Of a stretch of DNA of 64,000 nucleotides, positions 1-8,445 are shown one piece after another; position 1 is the stretch's first letter; each line of letters begins with the position of its first letter. The notes under the pieces are model-generated. The model was not told where the DNA came from. It saw nothing but the letters and a program-made list of their open reading frames with translations, and did no database searches. Position numbers and translations under genes: made by a program. Source of the stretch: Gammaproteobacteria bacterium HGW-Gammaproteobacteria-15 (lineage in GTDB: Bacteria > Pseudomonadota > Gammaproteobacteria > Enterobacterales > Alteromonadaceae); the NCBI GenBank assembly GCA_002840125.1, contig PGZF01000003.1:62001-126000 (forward strand), read 5' to 3'.

Positions 1-1497
1 GTGCTGCTGACACTGCTACTGATGCCGCGCACTGACTTTATGCCAAGGGCGCCGACCGACGGCTTCTTTTATTCATTTAGCCTGCCGCCGGGCGGCAATA
101 TTGATTTTCTCGAGCAGGAACTGGCCAACCGCGTGGTGCAGCGGCTGGAGCCACATTACAGCGGCGGCAAGTTACCGGGCATTAAAAGCTATAACTTTTA
201 TACTTTTGGCCCCAATGCCAGTGGTGGTTTTGTTTACGCGGCCGACCCAACCCAGGTAGAGCAGTTAATGGACGTAGTACGTAACGACGTTTTTGCCGGT
301 ATTCCCGATACCCAGGTATTTTTATTTCGCGGCTCAATGATTAACGTATCCGGCGGTGGCGATGGCCGCAGTGTAGAGCTGAACCTGCAAGGGCCGGATT
401 TAACGGCCCTGCTGCAGGTAGCGCGTATTGGTGTGGCAGCGGTGCAGCAACACCTGCCCGGCGGCAGCGCCCAGCCGATACCCGCGCTTGACATGGCTGA
501 GCCAGAACTGCAATTGTTGCCCAACGACAGAGCCATCAGCCAGGCAGGCCTGAACCGCGCCGATGTGGCTAACTATGTACGCTCTTTTACCAGTGGTTTA
601 TTTGTCTCAGAGTATTTTGATGGCAATGACAGAATGGACGTTATTCTGCGCGCCCAGCAATGGCACACCCCAGAGCAACTGGCGGCTATGCCGCTGGTAA
701 CACCGCGCGCAGGCGTGCAAACACTGGCAGATATGGCACAGATCCGCCAGACAGTCGGGCCATCGCAATTGCGGCGTATTGGCGGCAAACGTACTATCAG
801 TTTAATTGTACGGCCACCGGAGGGAATGTCACTGGATGAAACCATGGAGCTGTTGCAGCAACACGTTATGCCAGCCATGCAGCGGGTATTGCCTGATGGC
901 GCCAGCCTGCAGCTAAGCGGTAATGCCAGCCAGATGAATTCTGCCATTGACGAAATGTTGCTGAACTTCGCGCTGGCGCTGCTGATTTTGCTGTTATTAA
1001 TGACGGCACTGTTTAAATCATTGCGCGATGCACTGCTGGTGTTACTGGTTATGCCGCTGGCCATTGCCGGCGGTGTTATGGCATTGGCACTGGTAAACCT
1101 GTTTACGCCGCAGTCGCTGGATCTGCTAACAATGATTGGTTTTATTATTTTGCTTGGCCTGGTGGTAAATAATGCCATTTTACTGGTCGATCAAACCCGC
1201 AGCGGCGAACGTGAAGGCTTAACCCGGCCAGATGCCGTGCGCCAGGCCATTTTGCTGCGCGCCCGGCCAGTGTATATGAGCACGCTGACCAGTTTATTCG
1301 GTATGCTGCCGCTGATGTTAATCCCCGGCGTAGGCGCTGAGATTTATCGCGGCCTGGCTACGGTGATAGTGGGCGGTATGGCTATCAGCGCAATATTTAC
1401 CCTGATTTTACTACCCGCGGTGCTGCAAATGCAGCGGCCTAAGGTGGTTCAACCTGCAACTTTACCTGCTTCGGCTCAAGGATCTCATCATGCGTAA
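1..1497 (+). CDS. RND efflux pump permease, C-terminal half (5' truncated by window edge)
   Basis: This is the C-terminal half of an inner-membrane RND drug/proton antiporter of the AcrB/HAE1 type. The reading frame is open from base 1, and about 498 residues remain of the roughly 1030 usual for the family, so the true start lies outside the window. The first part is a periplasmic porter region. From about residue 320 comes a run of hydrophobic helices, including segments rich in L, I and V and the G-L-V-V-N-N-A-I-L-L-V-D sequence typical of the second transmembrane half. The stop codon overlaps the start of the adaptor gene by 8 bases, so the two are translationally coupled. The order permease then adaptor is the reverse of the commoner arrangement. 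The substrate cannot be told from the sequence. Confidence in the family is high. Confidence 0.93.
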   Translation: MLLTLLLMPRTDFMPRAPTDGFFYSFSLPPGGNIDFLEQELANRVVQRLEPHYSGGKLPGIKSYNFYTFGPNASGGFVYAADPTQVEQLMDVVRNDVFAGIPDTQVFLFRGSMINVSGGGDGRSVELNLQGPDLTALLQVARIGVAAVQQHLPGGSAQPIPALDMAEPELQLLPNDRAISQAGLNRADVANYVRSFTSGLFVSEYFDGNDRMDVILRAQQWHTPEQLAAMPLVTPRAGVQTLADMAQIRQTVGPSQLRRIGGKRTISLIVRPPEGMSLDETMELLQQHVMPAMQRVLPDGASLQLSGNASQMNSAIDEMLLNFALALLILLLLMTALFKSLRDALLVLLVMPLAIAGGVMALALVNLFTPQSLDLLTMIGFIILLGLVVNNAILLVDQTRSGEREGLTRPDAVRQAILLRARPVYMSTLTSLFGMLPLMLIPGVGAEIYRGLATVIVGGMAISAIFTLILLPAVLQMQRPKVVQPATLPASAQGSHHA

Positions 1498-2533
1498 GTC
1501 TATGCTGGTTATCACACTATGCTGCAGCTTTAGCCTGCTAGCACAAACTGCCGTGCCCACGCCAACAGCCACATCAGTACAATTAAGTGAAACCCGGTTA
1601 TCTTATGAAGTACCAACCATAGATGCAGCCGGCACCGTATACAGTATCAACAATACTGAAATAACCGCCGGTATTGATGGCAGGCTAAGTTGGGTTGCCG
1701 AAGCGGGTACCTTGGTGCAGGCCGGCGACTTGCTGGCGCAGTTAGACCCGGTGCCGCTGCAGTTGCAAAAAGCCGAACTGACGGCGCAGTGGCAACGCGC
1801 CAAATTGCAAACCGCTTATTTTCAGGCTGAATATCAGCGGTTACAGAATTTACAGCAAAGCCAGAGTGTTTCGCTGTTACAACTGGATAAAGCCCGCTCC
1901 GATTATCAGTTGGCTCAGGCCGATGCCGATATCATTGCTGCCCGTATTGCCCAGCTGGATGATCAGTTAAGCCGCACCCAGGTTACCGCGCCATTTGCCG
2001 GTGTGGTAGCACAGCGGTTGCGTGAAGCCGGCGGCGATGTTTCGCGCAGCACACCGTTATTGCGGTTACAGGATATTTATCAGCTGGAAGTGCGCGCTTA
2101 TGTGCCGTTGCAATATCTGCGTTATGTAAAACTGGGCGATATGTTGCAGATCAGTAACCCGCAATATCAGGGCAGTGCAGCCGTAACGGCAGTGATCCCG
2201 GCGGCCGATGCGCAAAGCCAGCGCGCTGAACTGCGGTTAAAACTGGGAGCCGCATCTACGCAGTGGCTGGCAGGTGAGCTGGTTAACGTAAAAGTTGCCA
2301 CCCGTGATAGCAAGGCCGCGATAACAATACACCGCGATGCGGTGCTGCTACGCAGCGATGGCACCTATGTTGTTACCGTAGATAACAACAACATTGCCAG
2401 GCGTAAGGCAGTGAAAATCAGTGACGGCCAGGGCGACTGGGTTACGGTAGATGAAGGCCTGCAGGCCGGTGAAAAGGTTGTTACCCGCGGCGCTGAACGC
2501 CTGCAGGACGGCCAGAGCGTATCACAAAGTTAA
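1490..2533 (+). CDS. RND efflux periplasmic adaptor (membrane fusion protein)
   Basis: Membrane fusion protein of the HlyD/AcrA type that links the RND permease to an outer-membrane channel. A signal peptide occupies about the first 20 residues (M-R-K-S start, hydrophobic core, A-Q cleavage region). A biotinyl-lipoyl-like half (G-R-L-S-W-V-A-E-A-G) and a long helical hairpin with many Q and L residues follow at about 95-155. The second lipoyl half begins near T-A-P-F-A-G-V-V, and beta-barrel and membrane-proximal domains complete the 347 residues. It overlaps the permease stop by 8 bases. No outer-membrane factor gene follows, so the pump probably uses a shared TolC-like channel (inference). 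Confidence 0.92.
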   Translation: MRKSMLVITLCCSFSLLAQTAVPTPTATSVQLSETRLSYEVPTIDAAGTVYSINNTEITAGIDGRLSWVAEAGTLVQAGDLLAQLDPVPLQLQKAELTAQWQRAKLQTAYFQAEYQRLQNLQQSQSVSLLQLDKARSDYQLAQADADIIAARIAQLDDQLSRTQVTAPFAGVVAQRLREAGGDVSRSTPLLRLQDIYQLEVRAYVPLQYLRYVKLGDMLQISNPQYQGSAAVTAVIPAADAQSQRAELRLKLGAASTQWLAGELVNVKVATRDSKAAITIHRDAVLLRSDGTYVVTVDNNNIARRKAVKISDGQGDWVTVDEGLQAGEKVVTRGAERLQDGQSVSQS

Positions 2534-2648
2534 CCGGGCCCCAGGCTGCGTGGCAGGGGGCGGCTGGAAAATAGCTGAGTATAACTAAGCTACAGTGTTT
2601 TACATCTGCCGCTAAGTATCGCAAAATAACACCAGCTGTACCCACTTA

Positions 2649-2676
2649 AGGCCTTTAACAGCACCATTAAAGGCCT
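2649..2676 (+). terminator. hairpin after the RND operon
   Basis: A perfect 10-bp inverted repeat (AGGCCTTTAA / TTAAAGGCCT) with an 8-base loop lies between the adaptor gene and the small membrane protein gene. There is no clear T tract after it, so it may be a weak terminator or a 5' leader structure of the next gene, whose start is 20 bases downstream. Confidence 0.45.
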
Positions 2677-2695
2677 AACCTACCAAGGACAGGAT

Positions 2696-2989
2696 ATGAC
2701 ATTAGGCTGGACCATCTTCGCCTGCATCGCCACCTTTTTTGCCGCTTATATCGTGTTTGCCATTGGCTTTTATTCGTCAATGGGTATACAGCATCGCAGC
2801 CGTTTACTGCACGCCTATATGCTAAGCGCCTGGGTATGGCTACCCGGTTCGGGCATAGTGGGCATAATTTTAGGCATTATTAACTACCAAAACGCAGCAG
2901 ACACCAGCGGCTACTGGATCTTTACCCTGCCGCTTATAGCACTGGCCGTGTACTTTGCCGGGTTTGTGTTGTTAAGCAAAAAGTCTTAG
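2696..2989 (+). CDS. small integral membrane protein, function unknown
   Basis: A 97-residue protein with three hydrophobic stretches, at about residues 4-26, 43-60 and 72-92, so probably a three-helix inner-membrane protein. An A-A-G-G-A-C-A-G-G-A-type ribosome binding site precedes the ATG. I do not recognise the family. It stands alone between the RND operon and a convergent serine hydrolase, and a hairpin sits just upstream. Coding style matches the neighbours, which supports a real gene. Confidence 0.7.
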   Translation: MTLGWTIFACIATFFAAYIVFAIGFYSSMGIQHRSRLLHAYMLSAWVWLPGSGIVGIILGIINYQNAADTSGYWIFTLPLIALAVYFAGFVLLSKKS

Positions 2990-3024
2990 TTGGCGCTGAT
3001 ATAATTTGGGCGTATTAGCTTATT

Positions 3025-3068
3025 GCCTGAGTGGCGAAAGCGCTAGATGCAGTGGACTTAAAATCTGC
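3025..3068 (+). pseudogene. 5' half of a tRNA-Leu(UAA)-like sequence (tRNA remnant)
   Basis: These 44 bases read like the acceptor strand, D arm and anticodon arm of a bacterial tRNA-Leu. The acceptor-like GCCTGAG is followed by TG, then a D stem GCG pairing with TGC. The anticodon stem GTGGA/TCTGC includes wobble pairs, and the loop CTTAAAA carries anticodon TAA. The bases after it show no TTCGAATC-type T loop and no strand complementary to GCCTGAG, so the 3' half is missing or fully decayed. It is therefore not a working tRNA. Confidence 0.5.
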
Positions 3069-3094
3069 AGCATTGCAGCTCTATTCCCTACGCA

Positions 3095-4588
3095 TTACTT
3101 CACTTTTGTAGCCTTATAAGTATTCACACCCTTCACCAAAGAAAACCCTGTCAGCTGATTTTCAGCATCGGTTTCAAATCGGACCGTAGCATCCGGGGCT
3201 GTCAGGAAGAAGCTGGAGTTTGCTTCCCGGTGCAGCTCGAGGCGCTTGCCGCTGATTAAATTGCTTTGAAAATACAGACGTTCTGCTTCTGCAATGATAA
3301 ACGCGGGCTTATCTAATAGCAGGTATTCGCCGGCTAAGGTTTGGTTGAGCGTAGCATCTGGCGCTATGACTGCTTTTTCTATGACCTTAAAGTCAGGCCA
3401 GTTGTATTCGGCGGCAATACTGGTAAATATTTCTTCAATTAATGCCATGCCATTATCGCTGTTGGTCAGCACTACCGCGCCCTGACCGGTTTTTGTGTAG
3501 CCGAATAACAAAGTGCGAAATCCCTTGTTGCCGCCACTATGGCTAAAGCTGGTTCTGTCTGGCTGCTGTTCAACAAAAAAGCCAAGGCCGGTTTCGCCCA
3601 AGCCGCGCGTTAACATGGTTTTAGTCATCTGGCTGGAGAGTATTCTGTCTGAAGTGCCCGCTTCCGACTTCTGCACTTCAATAATTATTTTTGCTAAATC
3701 TGCGGCCGTGCTCCACATGCCTGCAGCTGCCAGTTCAGGGTTTTGGTGCCACAAGCCAGAAATGGCTGCACCACTGCCATCATGCCCTGCAGCAGCATTT
3801 TTGCGCTCTTGCTGCGGTAGCCGTGCGGCGAAGCGGCTGTGCTGCATACCTAAAGGGGTAAATACGGTATCTTGTAATAGCCGAGGAAAATCCTGTTGGC
3901 TGGCTTCCATCATCATTAATTGGATAATGGTGTAACCACCGCCGGAATAGCTCCATTGGGTGCCTGGTATTGTTTCAACACGAACTGGCGCCGTATTCGC
4001 GGGGGCTTCACCGTTCAACACTGCAAGTAAGCTCGGTACAGCGTGTTGATCATTTTGTGTGGCCGTTTGTGTAAGTGCATAACCATGAAAACCATGCACA
4101 TTGACGCCAGCACTGTGGTTCAGCAACTGTCGCAGGCTCACTTTATGCTCTTTGGTGAATTCATTATCAGGCAGCTTCCAGCTTTTCAGCTGGCGATTTA
4201 TATCGCCATCCAGCTGAAGTTTTCCTTGTTCAACCAAATGTAATGCAGCCATGGCGCTGACGGCTTTGCTGATAGAAGCGGTTTGAAACAAGGTGGTTAA
4301 TGTGGTGTTCGCATTGCTGCCTGCAACATTTACCCCATAAGCTTTAGCCCACTCAAGTTGACCATTGTTTACAACTGCAATACTTACAGCTGGAACCTGG
4401 TGATAGTGCATCCTATGTGCCAACTGCATTTTCTGAGCTGATGCGCCTTTGACAATCACTGACGTGGACAGCCCTTGTTCCACACGGCTGATTTTCTCAT
4501 CTAGCGCGGTCGGGTCTGAATAGGCTGCAAAGGCACTACCTACGGCAACTAACATCAGGGTTTTACGCAGTAACTGAGGGCCGGGCAT
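3095..4588 (-). CDS. secreted serine hydrolase, beta-lactamase class C / esterase fold
   Basis: Penicillin-binding-protein-like serine hydrolase with an N-terminal signal peptide (L-L-R-K-T-L-M-L-V-A-V-G-S-A-F-A). The catalytic S-x-x-K motif is S-I-S-K in the sequence T-A-S-I-S-K. A Y-S-G of the Y-x-N type occurs in W-S-Y-S-G-G-G-Y, and an H-S-G of the K-T-G/H-x-G type in S-H-S-G-G-N-K. About 100 extra C-terminal residues follow the catalytic domain, as in many class C-like esterases and peptidases. I chose the ATG at 4588 because GGAAG lies 8 bases before it. An in-frame ATG at 4603 lacks a ribosome binding site. The physiological substrate (beta-lactam, peptide or ester) cannot be decided. 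Confidence 0.88.
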   Translation of the reverse strand: MPGPQLLRKTLMLVAVGSAFAAYSDPTALDEKISRVEQGLSTSVIVKGASAQKMQLAHRMHYHQVPAVSIAVVNNGQLEWAKAYGVNVAGSNANTTLTTLFQTASISKAVSAMAALHLVEQGKLQLDGDINRQLKSWKLPDNEFTKEHKVSLRQLLNHSAGVNVHGFHGYALTQTATQNDQHAVPSLLAVLNGEAPANTAPVRVETIPGTQWSYSGGGYTIIQLMMMEASQQDFPRLLQDTVFTPLGMQHSRFAARLPQQERKNAAAGHDGSGAAISGLWHQNPELAAAGMWSTAADLAKIIIEVQKSEAGTSDRILSSQMTKTMLTRGLGETGLGFFVEQQPDRTSFSHSGGNKGFRTLLFGYTKTGQGAVVLTNSDNGMALIEEIFTSIAAEYNWPDFKVIEKAVIAPDATLNQTLAGEYLLLDKPAFIIAEAERLYFQSNLISGKRLELHREANSSFFLTAPDATVRFETDAENQLTGFSLVKGVNTYKATKVK

Positions 4589-4830
4589 AAGAGGGTCTTC
4601 CATGAGTTAGCGGCCAGAATGTGGCTCTAACAATTTAATTTCTCTCAGATTATTGGAGATCAGCTGCAGTTGCAATGATGGAAATGTAAGCAGATGTCTT
4701 TAAAACTCTGCAAAACGCTTGTCGATCGTTGCCTTCATCATCCGACTAGGTACCGTGAGTTAATCACTGCTATCTTTACTGCTGCATTAGTCAGCTGTGA
4801 CAGGATATTGCCAATTTTAGGAGCAACGCG

Positions 4831-5226
4831 ATGAAATTTAACCCGGTAGTGCACTTTGAAATTTACGTAGACAATATGGAGCGTGCCAAAGCATTTTATC
4901 AGGCCGTATTCGATGTCAAGCTTGAACCCATGCCATCACCCACGCCGGAGGTTGAGATGGAAATGTGGTTCTTCCCGATGGATAAAGAAAACGGCATGAG
5001 TTATTACGGTGCTGGCGGTACCCTGGTGAAAATGGACGGTTTTACCCCTGGCGGCGGTGGCACCTTAGTGTATTTTGGCTGCGACGATTGTGCCGTACAG
5101 GCTGATCGTGCAGCAGCCAATGGCGGCAGTATACAGCAGCCGAAAATGTCGATTGGTGAACATGGCTTTTGCGCTGTGGTGCGCGACTGTGAGGGCAATT
5201 TAATCGGCCTGCATTCGATGACATAA
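4831..5226 (+). CDS. VOC-superfamily (glyoxalase/bleomycin-resistance fold) protein
   Basis: A 131-residue single-unit vicinal oxygen chelate protein. It opens with the typical beta strand containing a metal-ligand histidine (N-P-V-V-H-F-E-I-Y-V), followed by the helix R-A-K-A-F-Y. It ends in the conserved R-D-C-E-G-N-L-I-G-L-H stretch. An AGGAG ribosome binding site precedes the ATG. Members act as lyases, dioxygenases or drug-binding proteins, and the substrate here is unknown. The gene appears monocistronic, with a hairpin after its stop. Confidence 0.88.
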   Translation: MKFNPVVHFEIYVDNMERAKAFYQAVFDVKLEPMPSPTPEVEMEMWFFPMDKENGMSYYGAGGTLVKMDGFTPGGGGTLVYFGCDDCAVQADRAAANGGSIQQPKMSIGEHGFCAVVRDCEGNLIGLHSMT

Positions 5227-5253
5227 GTTAGCCAATGCATTTACATACCTGCA

Positions 5254-5275
5254 GCCCCCTTTTCCTCAAGGGGGC
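5254..5275 (+). terminator. GC-rich hairpin after the VOC gene
   Basis: A perfect 8-bp inverted repeat (GCCCCCTT / AAGGGGGC) with a 6-base loop begins 28 bases after the VOC stop. The T run after it is poor, so this is a probable rather than a certain intrinsic terminator. Confidence 0.55.
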
Positions 5276-5436
5276 GTCACTTCTGCAACGTTTTTAGCTG
5301 CTGACAGCAGCATCTGATATCTCATCATCCTCCTGCTAAGCGTTCGAAATGCATTAACTATGACTTTTTCTCATGGGTTAATGAAATAATATCATTTTTA
5401 TTCATGCAGCCCTGGGTGTATAAATTACACATGGCT

Positions 5437-5460
5437 TTAAGTCTAGACGTCTAGATGTTT
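5437..5460 (+). promoter_or_regulatory. MetJ operator: three tandem met boxes
   Basis: The central 8 bases (5445-5452) are a perfect met box, AGACGTCT. The flanking 8-mers at 5437-5444 and 5453-5460 match the consensus at five and six of eight positions. Tandem 8-bp boxes are how the MetJ-SAM repressor binds. A TATAAA at 5419-5424 is a candidate -10, which would put the boxes at the transcription start. The array ends 31 bases before mesX, so repression of mesX-mesD when SAM is plentiful is expected. MetJ itself is not in the window. Confidence 0.8.
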
Positions 5461-5491
5461 TGTCGGCGGTTAGCAAAGGGGATAGCAGAGC

Positions 5492-6466
5492 ATGAACAAA
5501 GATTTCACTTTTACCATTAAGCGCATTCGGTTCGATGAACATTATCAGCCGGCGGACAGTACCCGTATCACCACCAACTTTGCTAATCTGGCAAGAGGTG
5601 AGTGCCGCCAGCAGAATTTGCGTAATGCTTTAACGATGATTAACAACCGTTTTAATGCCTTAGCGCAATGGGACAACCCCAGGGGCGATCGTTACTCTGT
5701 CGAGCTGGACATTGTTTCGGTTGATGTGGACATTGACGGCAATGGCTCAAGCTTTCCGTCGATTGAAGTATTAAAAACCAATATTGTTGATCATAAAACC
5801 AACGAGCGCATTGAAGGCATAGTGGGCAATAACTTTTCCTCGTATGTGCGCGATTATGATTTTAGCGTATTGCTGCTGGAGCATAATAAGCAGCAAGCCC
5901 AGTTCAGCATTCCGCAGAACTTTGGCGAGCTGCATGGCAAGCTGTTCAAATATTTTGTTAACTCAGATGCTTACAAGCAACACTTTAAAAAGCCGCCGGT
6001 TATCTGCCTGAGTGTGTCGGATAACAAAACCTATCAGCGCACGGAAAACCAGCACCCGGTATTGGGGGTGGAATACCTGCCGAACGAGTCGTCATTAACC
6101 GAACAGTATTTTAACAAGATGGGCTTGCAGGTGCGCTATTTTATGCCGGCAAACAGTGTTGCGCCTTTGGCCTTCCATTTCGTTGGTGACTTACTTAACG
6201 ATTACACCAATCTTGAGCTGATTAGTACCATCAGCACCATGGAAACCTTTCAGAAGATTTACCGGCCGGAGATTTATAACGCCAATGCCGTTGCAGGCAA
6301 AAGCTATAAACCGGATTTAAAAAATCAGGATCACTCCATCACGCAAATTGTGTATGACCGCGAAGAGCGCAGCAAGTTAGCTATAGCGCAGGGCAGGTTT
6401 GCTGAAGAGCACTTTATTAAACCGTACCGGGCGGTGCTGGAACAATGGTCGGCTAACTACGCTTAA
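5492..6466 (+). CDS. mesX: MesX (DUF1852), partner of the MesD methionine synthase
   Basis: A 324-residue protein of the DUF1852 family. It has no signal peptide or membrane helix and is rich in aromatic and charged residues. It lies 21 bases upstream of a short MetE-like gene. That pairing matches the described MesD/MesX type of folate-independent methionine synthase, in which MesD needs MesX and oxygen. The methyl donor of that enzyme was not established as far as I recall. The MetJ-type boxes immediately upstream support a role in methionine synthesis. The assignment rests on family recognition plus gene order, and no catalytic residues can be pointed out in MesX. Confidence 0.85.
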   Translation: MNKDFTFTIKRIRFDEHYQPADSTRITTNFANLARGECRQQNLRNALTMINNRFNALAQWDNPRGDRYSVELDIVSVDVDIDGNGSSFPSIEVLKTNIVDHKTNERIEGIVGNNFSSYVRDYDFSVLLLEHNKQQAQFSIPQNFGELHGKLFKYFVNSDAYKQHFKKPPVICLSVSDNKTYQRTENQHPVLGVEYLPNESSLTEQYFNKMGLQVRYFMPANSVAPLAFHFVGDLLNDYTNLELISTISTMETFQKIYRPEIYNANAVAGKSYKPDLKNQDHSITQIVYDREERSKLAIAQGRFAEEHFIKPYRAVLEQWSANYA

Positions 6467-6487
6467 TAACCGGGAACATAACTGAAT

Positions 6488-7543
6488 ATGAAAACATTAT
6501 TACCTACTTCAACCGCAGGCAGTTTACCTAAACCGTCCTGGCTGGCCGAACCTGAAACACTGTGGTCACCATGGAAATTACAGGGTGACGAACTGATTAG
6601 CGGCAAACAGGATGCGCTGCGGCTGTCACTACAGCAGCAACAACTGGCTGGCATTGATATTGTCAGTGACGGCGAGCAAAGCCGGCAACACTTTGTCACC
6701 ACCTTTATAGAGCATTTAAGCGGGGTAGATTTTAATAACCGTAAAACGGTCAGAATTCGTAACCGTTATGATGCCAGTGTGCCAACGGTAGTGGGCCCGG
6801 TGTCGCGGCCAAAGCCGGTGTTTGTCGAAGATGCTAAATTTTTGCGATCGCAAACCAACCAACCAATAAAATGGGCGCTGCCGGGCCCAATGACAATGAT
6901 CGACACGCTGTACGATGACCATTATAAAAGCCGTGAACAACTGGCCTGGGAATTTGCCAAAATACTGAACCAGGAAGCAAAAGACTTAGAAGCTGCCGGT
7001 GTGGATATTATTCAGTTTGATGAGCCGGCCTTTAATGTGTTTTTTGATGAGGTAAATGAGTGGGGCATTAAGTGTTTAGAACGGGCCATCGAAGGGCTTA
7101 AATGCGAAACGGCAGTACATATTTGCTATGGCTATGGCATTAAAGCCAATACCGATTGGAAGAAAACCTTGGGTTCACAGTGGCGGCAATACGAAGAGAT
7201 TTTCCCCAAACTGCAACAGTCCAATATCGATATTATATCCTTGGAGTGTCACAACTCGCGGGTACCGCTTGAGCTGCTTGAGCTTATCCGCGGTAAAAAA
7301 GTGATGGTAGGAGCTATTGACGTGGCGACCGATAGCATTGAAACACCAGAAGAAGTGGCGGCGACGCTGAGAAAAGCGCTGCAGTATGTCGATGCCGACA
7401 AGCTTTATCCCTGCACTAACTGTGGCATGGCGCCGTTATCCCGCCAGGTTGCCACCGGCAAGCTAAATGCCTTAGCGGCAGGGGCCGAGATTGTGCGCAA
7501 TGAATTGCTGAACACCGCAGTTAAAGGCGCAGCTGCGCTATAA
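6488..7543 (+). CDS. mesD: core-MetE type methionine synthase MesD
   Basis: At 351 residues this corresponds only to the C-terminal catalytic barrel of MetE (the full enzyme is about 750). The zinc and homocysteine-site residues are visible: H and C in V-H-I-C-Y-G, E in S-L-E-C-H-N, and C in C-T-N-C-G-M. The N-terminal half of MetE, which is needed to use methyl-tetrahydrofolate polyglutamate, is absent. The protein should transfer a methyl group to homocysteine from a donor other than folate. It forms an operon with mesX and shares the upstream MetJ-type operator. Alternatives such as MesA-C are less likely because DUF1852 is the MesD partner. Confidence 0.85.
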   Translation: MKTLLPTSTAGSLPKPSWLAEPETLWSPWKLQGDELISGKQDALRLSLQQQQLAGIDIVSDGEQSRQHFVTTFIEHLSGVDFNNRKTVRIRNRYDASVPTVVGPVSRPKPVFVEDAKFLRSQTNQPIKWALPGPMTMIDTLYDDHYKSREQLAWEFAKILNQEAKDLEAAGVDIIQFDEPAFNVFFDEVNEWGIKCLERAIEGLKCETAVHICYGYGIKANTDWKKTLGSQWRQYEEIFPKLQQSNIDIISLECHNSRVPLELLELIRGKKVMVGAIDVATDSIETPEEVAATLRKALQYVDADKLYPCTNCGMAPLSRQVATGKLNALAAGAEIVRNELLNTAVKGAAAL

Positions 7544-7746
7544 GCACCGCTGTGCTGGCATACGCAGGCCGGTTAGCGGTAAGACGACGGCAAATACCTG
7601 CATTAGTTTTACCGCATCCGGCGCCCGGTTAATGACATGGTTTGGTACCGCCTGTGAACTACACCGTGACTGGCGCAACGATATTGAAGGCTTAGGTGCG
7701 TTGTTCTCCAACCACATTCCGGATTACCGCAACCTGATCAACAGCT

Positions 7747-8271
7747 TTAATACACTGACTGCGTCGCGCATTTTTCTGCCACTGAATGTGCCAGCTTTTT
7801 CAGCAAGGCTGCCAACTGGGCAAATTCTGCTGAATTGAGGCCGTCCAATAAGGCAGCTTCCACCTGCATATCTTCAATAAAAGCTGCCTGCGCAGTCTGA
7901 CGGCCGCTTTCTGTCAGCCGGACCAGCAGACTGCGGGCATCATCCCGGTTGGCCGGCCTGTCGATCAGACCCGATTTTTCCAGCTTAGTCAGGCGGTTGG
8001 TCAGACCGCCCGATGTAATCATCAGCGACTGAAACAACTCGGTTGGCCTTAACTGATAAGGCGGACCGGCGCGCAGCAAGGTGGATAACACATCGAACTC
8101 GCCGCTGTCGATGCCATGTTTGGAAAACACTGCTTCTATCGGCGGCCGCACCTGCATACTGATCCAGCGTGCTCGCCCCAGCACCGCCATGCCGCGGGTA
8201 TCTACCGTCGGCAGTTCCTGTGCCCATTGCCGCTGGCGTGCTTCCACATGGTCTGGTTTGTCATCTGGCAT
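7747..8271 (-). CDS. MarR-family transcriptional regulator
   Basis: A 174-residue winged-helix repressor. It shows the MarR pattern of a helical dimer segment, the recognition region (L-M-I-T-S-G-G-L-T-N-R-L-T-K-L-E), the wing with D-D-A-R-S-L-L-V-R-L-T, and a C-terminal dimerisation helix. An AAGGAA ribosome binding site precedes the ATG at 8271. It diverges from the DUF4287-DoxX operon, and three copies of one palindrome lie in the shared intergenic region. This strongly suggests autoregulation and control of those two genes. The ligand is unknown. Members of this subgroup often respond to phenolic or oxidative compounds (family knowledge, not shown here). Confidence 0.92.
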   Translation of the reverse strand: MPDDKPDHVEARQRQWAQELPTVDTRGMAVLGRARWISMQVRPPIEAVFSKHGIDSGEFDVLSTLLRAGPPYQLRPTELFQSLMITSGGLTNRLTKLEKSGLIDRPANRDDARSLLVRLTESGRQTAQAAFIEDMQVEAALLDGLNSAEFAQLAALLKKLAHSVAEKCATQSVY

Positions 8272-8285
8272 GCTTAGTTCCTTAA

Positions 8286-8349
8286 TATCTTAACAGCAAG
8301 ATAAATATCTTGACATTAAGATAAAATAAATTATCTTGATAGTAAGATA
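8286..8349 (+). promoter_or_regulatory. three copies of a MarR-type operator palindrome
   Basis: The motif TATCTT-N6-AAGATA occurs three times, at 8286-8303, 8306-8323 and 8332-8349. Arms are perfect in every copy, and only the central six bases vary (AACAGC, GACATT, GATAGT). Copies 1 and 2 start 20 bases apart and copies 2 and 3 start 26 bases apart, about two and two and a half helical turns. The array begins 15 bases upstream of the marR start codon and lies between marR and the divergent DUF4287 gene, so it is the likely operator of the MarR protein. Confidence 0.8.
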
Positions 8350-8445
8350 AATCAACAGGCCGGAGAAGGCAACGGCATCGGGTAAAAACAGTGCCGCTAA
8401 ACCCGTCAGGGCAGCAGCCAGCATCATTTCAGCAAGGAGAACATC

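Noticed and set aside
7632..7838. 68-codon rightward frame between mesD and marR
   Set aside because: It overlaps the 3' end of marR by 92 bases, lacks a ribosome binding site and matches no family I know. It may be a gene fragment, but there is not enough support.
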